The notes under the pieces are model-generated. The model saw nothing but the letters and a program-made list of their open reading frames with translations. It searched no databases and had not been told where the DNA came from. This document shows positions 63,262 through 64,000 of a DNA stretch of 64,000 nucleotides, in pieces. A program made the position numbers and the translations under genes. The stretch lies in assembly GCA_027315315.1 (NCBI GenBank), contig DAHUYG010000039.1:1-64000 (forward strand). The letters run 5' to 3'. Numbering within the stretch: position 1 is the stretch's first letter; the number at the start of each line of letters is the position of its first letter. Source of the stretch: Acidimicrobiaceae bacterium. Its GTDB lineage: Bacteria > Actinomycetota > Acidimicrobiia > Acidimicrobiales > RAAP-2.

Positions 63262-64000
63262 ATGGCGCCCGGCATGCTCTCGCGCCGCCTCGTCAAGGTG
63301 GCCCGCGGCGTCGAGCCGCTGCTCTGCTACCCCGACCCGCTGCCGGCCGAGTGGGCCCGGCCCCTGCGCGAGGCGGGGTACGACCTCGTCTGCGTCCCCA
63401 ACACCGCTGCGGCGGCGACCCTCGAGCGCTCCGGCGAGGCCGCCTGGACGGGCGCGGTGGTGTGCGCGACCGACGACATGGCCGAGGCCATGGCCCTGTG
63501 CCGGTACCTGCGCCGGCGCGAGGAGCCGGTCGCCCCGCTCCTCTTGATCGTCGCCCGCCACGAGGTGCACGAGCTCCGGCTGCGCAACGACCTGTTCGAC
63601 GACTTCTGCGTCGCTCCGCTGCACCCCGGCGAGCTCGGGGCACGCATCCAGCACCTCTACTGGCGCAGCGGCGAACCCGCCGACCACGCGGTCGTCGAGC
63701 ACGGTCCCCTCGTCCTCAACCTCGAGACCTACCAGGCCGGGATCGCGGGCCGGACGCTCGACCTCACCTACATGGAGTACCAGCTGCTGCGGTTCCTCGC
63801 GACCCACCCGGGCAAGGTCTTCACCCGCGAGACGCTGCTCAACCAGGTCTGGGGCTACGAGTACTACGGCGGTGCCCGCACGGTGGACGTGCACGTCCGG
63901 CGGCTGCGGGCCAAGCTCGGCGAGGAGCACGCCCACCTCATCCAGACCGTCCGCTCGGTCGGCTACCGGCTGGGGCAGACCGCCTGGGCCGGGGCCCAGC
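63262..64000 (+). CDS. GlnR-like winged-helix regulator with degenerate receiver, partial
   Basis: The visible 246 residues run off the right edge. The N-terminal domain (about 18-133) has receiver size, but the phosphoacceptor region reads GAVVCATDDM and the usual K-P pair reads CVAPLHPGEL, so phosphorylation is unlikely. The C-terminal OmpR-type wing has YMEYQLLRFLATHPGKVFTR, LLNQVWGYEYYGGARTVDVH and VRRLRAKLG. It starts one base after glnA2. GlnR, the atypical nitrogen regulator, fits form and position. Confidence 0.83.
   Translation, partial: MAPGMLSRRLVKVARGVEPLLCYPDPLPAEWARPLREAGYDLVCVPNTAAAATLERSGEAAWTGAVVCATDDMAEAMALCRYLRRREEPVAPLLLIVARHEVHELRLRNDLFDDFCVAPLHPGELGARIQHLYWRSGEPADHAVVEHGPLVLNLETYQAGIAGRTLDLTYMEYQLLRFLATHPGKVFTRETLLNQVWGYEYYGGARTVDVHVRRLRAKLGEEHAHLIQTVRSVGYRLGQTAWAGAQ

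Overview
The window is GC-rich chromosomal DNA (codon third positions are almost all G or C) from an actinobacterium, most likely of the Acidimicrobiia or a related deep lineage. The assignment rests on gene content and order. Markers are a SigR-type sigma factor with a zinc anti-sigma factor (the actinobacterial thiol-stress pair), CarD, ClpC, an actinobacterial-type HemQ, the order lysS-coaX-nadC-nadB-panC-DUF2520-folK-folB-folP-folE-tilS/hprT, and a trkA pair divergent from an APC permease. I cannot name a genus from the sequence alone.

Layout. 1-5.4 kb: alpha/beta hydrolase, DoxX, Fpg/Nei glycosylase, a GNAT-Nudix pair, and a coupled hemQ-larE-NIL run. 5.4-8.8 kb: groEL under a CIRCE element, then threonine synthase coupled to a MoaD/ThiS-like sulfur carrier. 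8.9-12.6 kb: sugar-solute genes (gpgS, otsA, otsB) and a LytR_C protein. 12.8-16.5 kb: tRNA-Thr, a GNAT, carD-ispD-ispF-rlmB and a VOC protein. 16.5-20 kb: an SDR with a non-standard start, and clpC. 20-34 kb: a polyprenyl synthase, then a long minus-strand run of cofactor genes (lysine tRNA charging, CoA, NAD, pantothenate, folate), a fused TilS/HprT, a zincin, and sigR-rsrA. 34-37.6 kb: a coupled pgeF-murL-murD2 operon. 37.5-44.5 kb: FAD oxidase, GT87 glycosyltransferase, an ABC-2 exporter, a GNAT, a second tRNA-Thr, holB and tmk. 44.6-50 kb: topA and a proton-pumping pyrophosphatase. 50-56 kb: an APC permease fused to an OB-fold domain, two TrkA/RCK proteins, a HAD phosphatase, a 25-residue membrane peptide and a primary-type sigma factor. 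56-59 kb: a ferritin-like protein, nadE and a divergent HisI-like protein. 59-60.3 kb: a gene-poor stretch with a frameshifted DUF433/DUF5615 toxin-antitoxin relic. 60.3-64 kb: divergent glnA genes followed by a GlnR-like regulator that runs off the end.

How the genes work together. Much of the window is biosynthetic housekeeping: NAD (nadB, nadC, nadE), CoA (panC, coaX), folate (folE, folP, folB, folK), isoprenoids (ispD, ispF, polyprenyl synthase) and D-glutamate entry into peptidoglycan (pgeF-murL-murD2). Many same-strand neighbours are joined by 4-base GTGA or ATGA overlaps, which suggests pervasive translational coupling.

Points most worth following are: the MurL/MurD2 peptidoglycan route next to PgeF; a glutamine synthetase whose adenylylation tyrosine is a phenylalanine, beside a GlnR-like pseudo-receiver regulator and a four-unit 11-bp operator-like array; the TilS-HprT fusion; a tyrosine-phosphatase-like protein lacking its catalytic cysteine inside the folate operon; the APC-OB fusion; two genes with apparently non-canonical start codons; and the decayed toxin-antitoxin pair.
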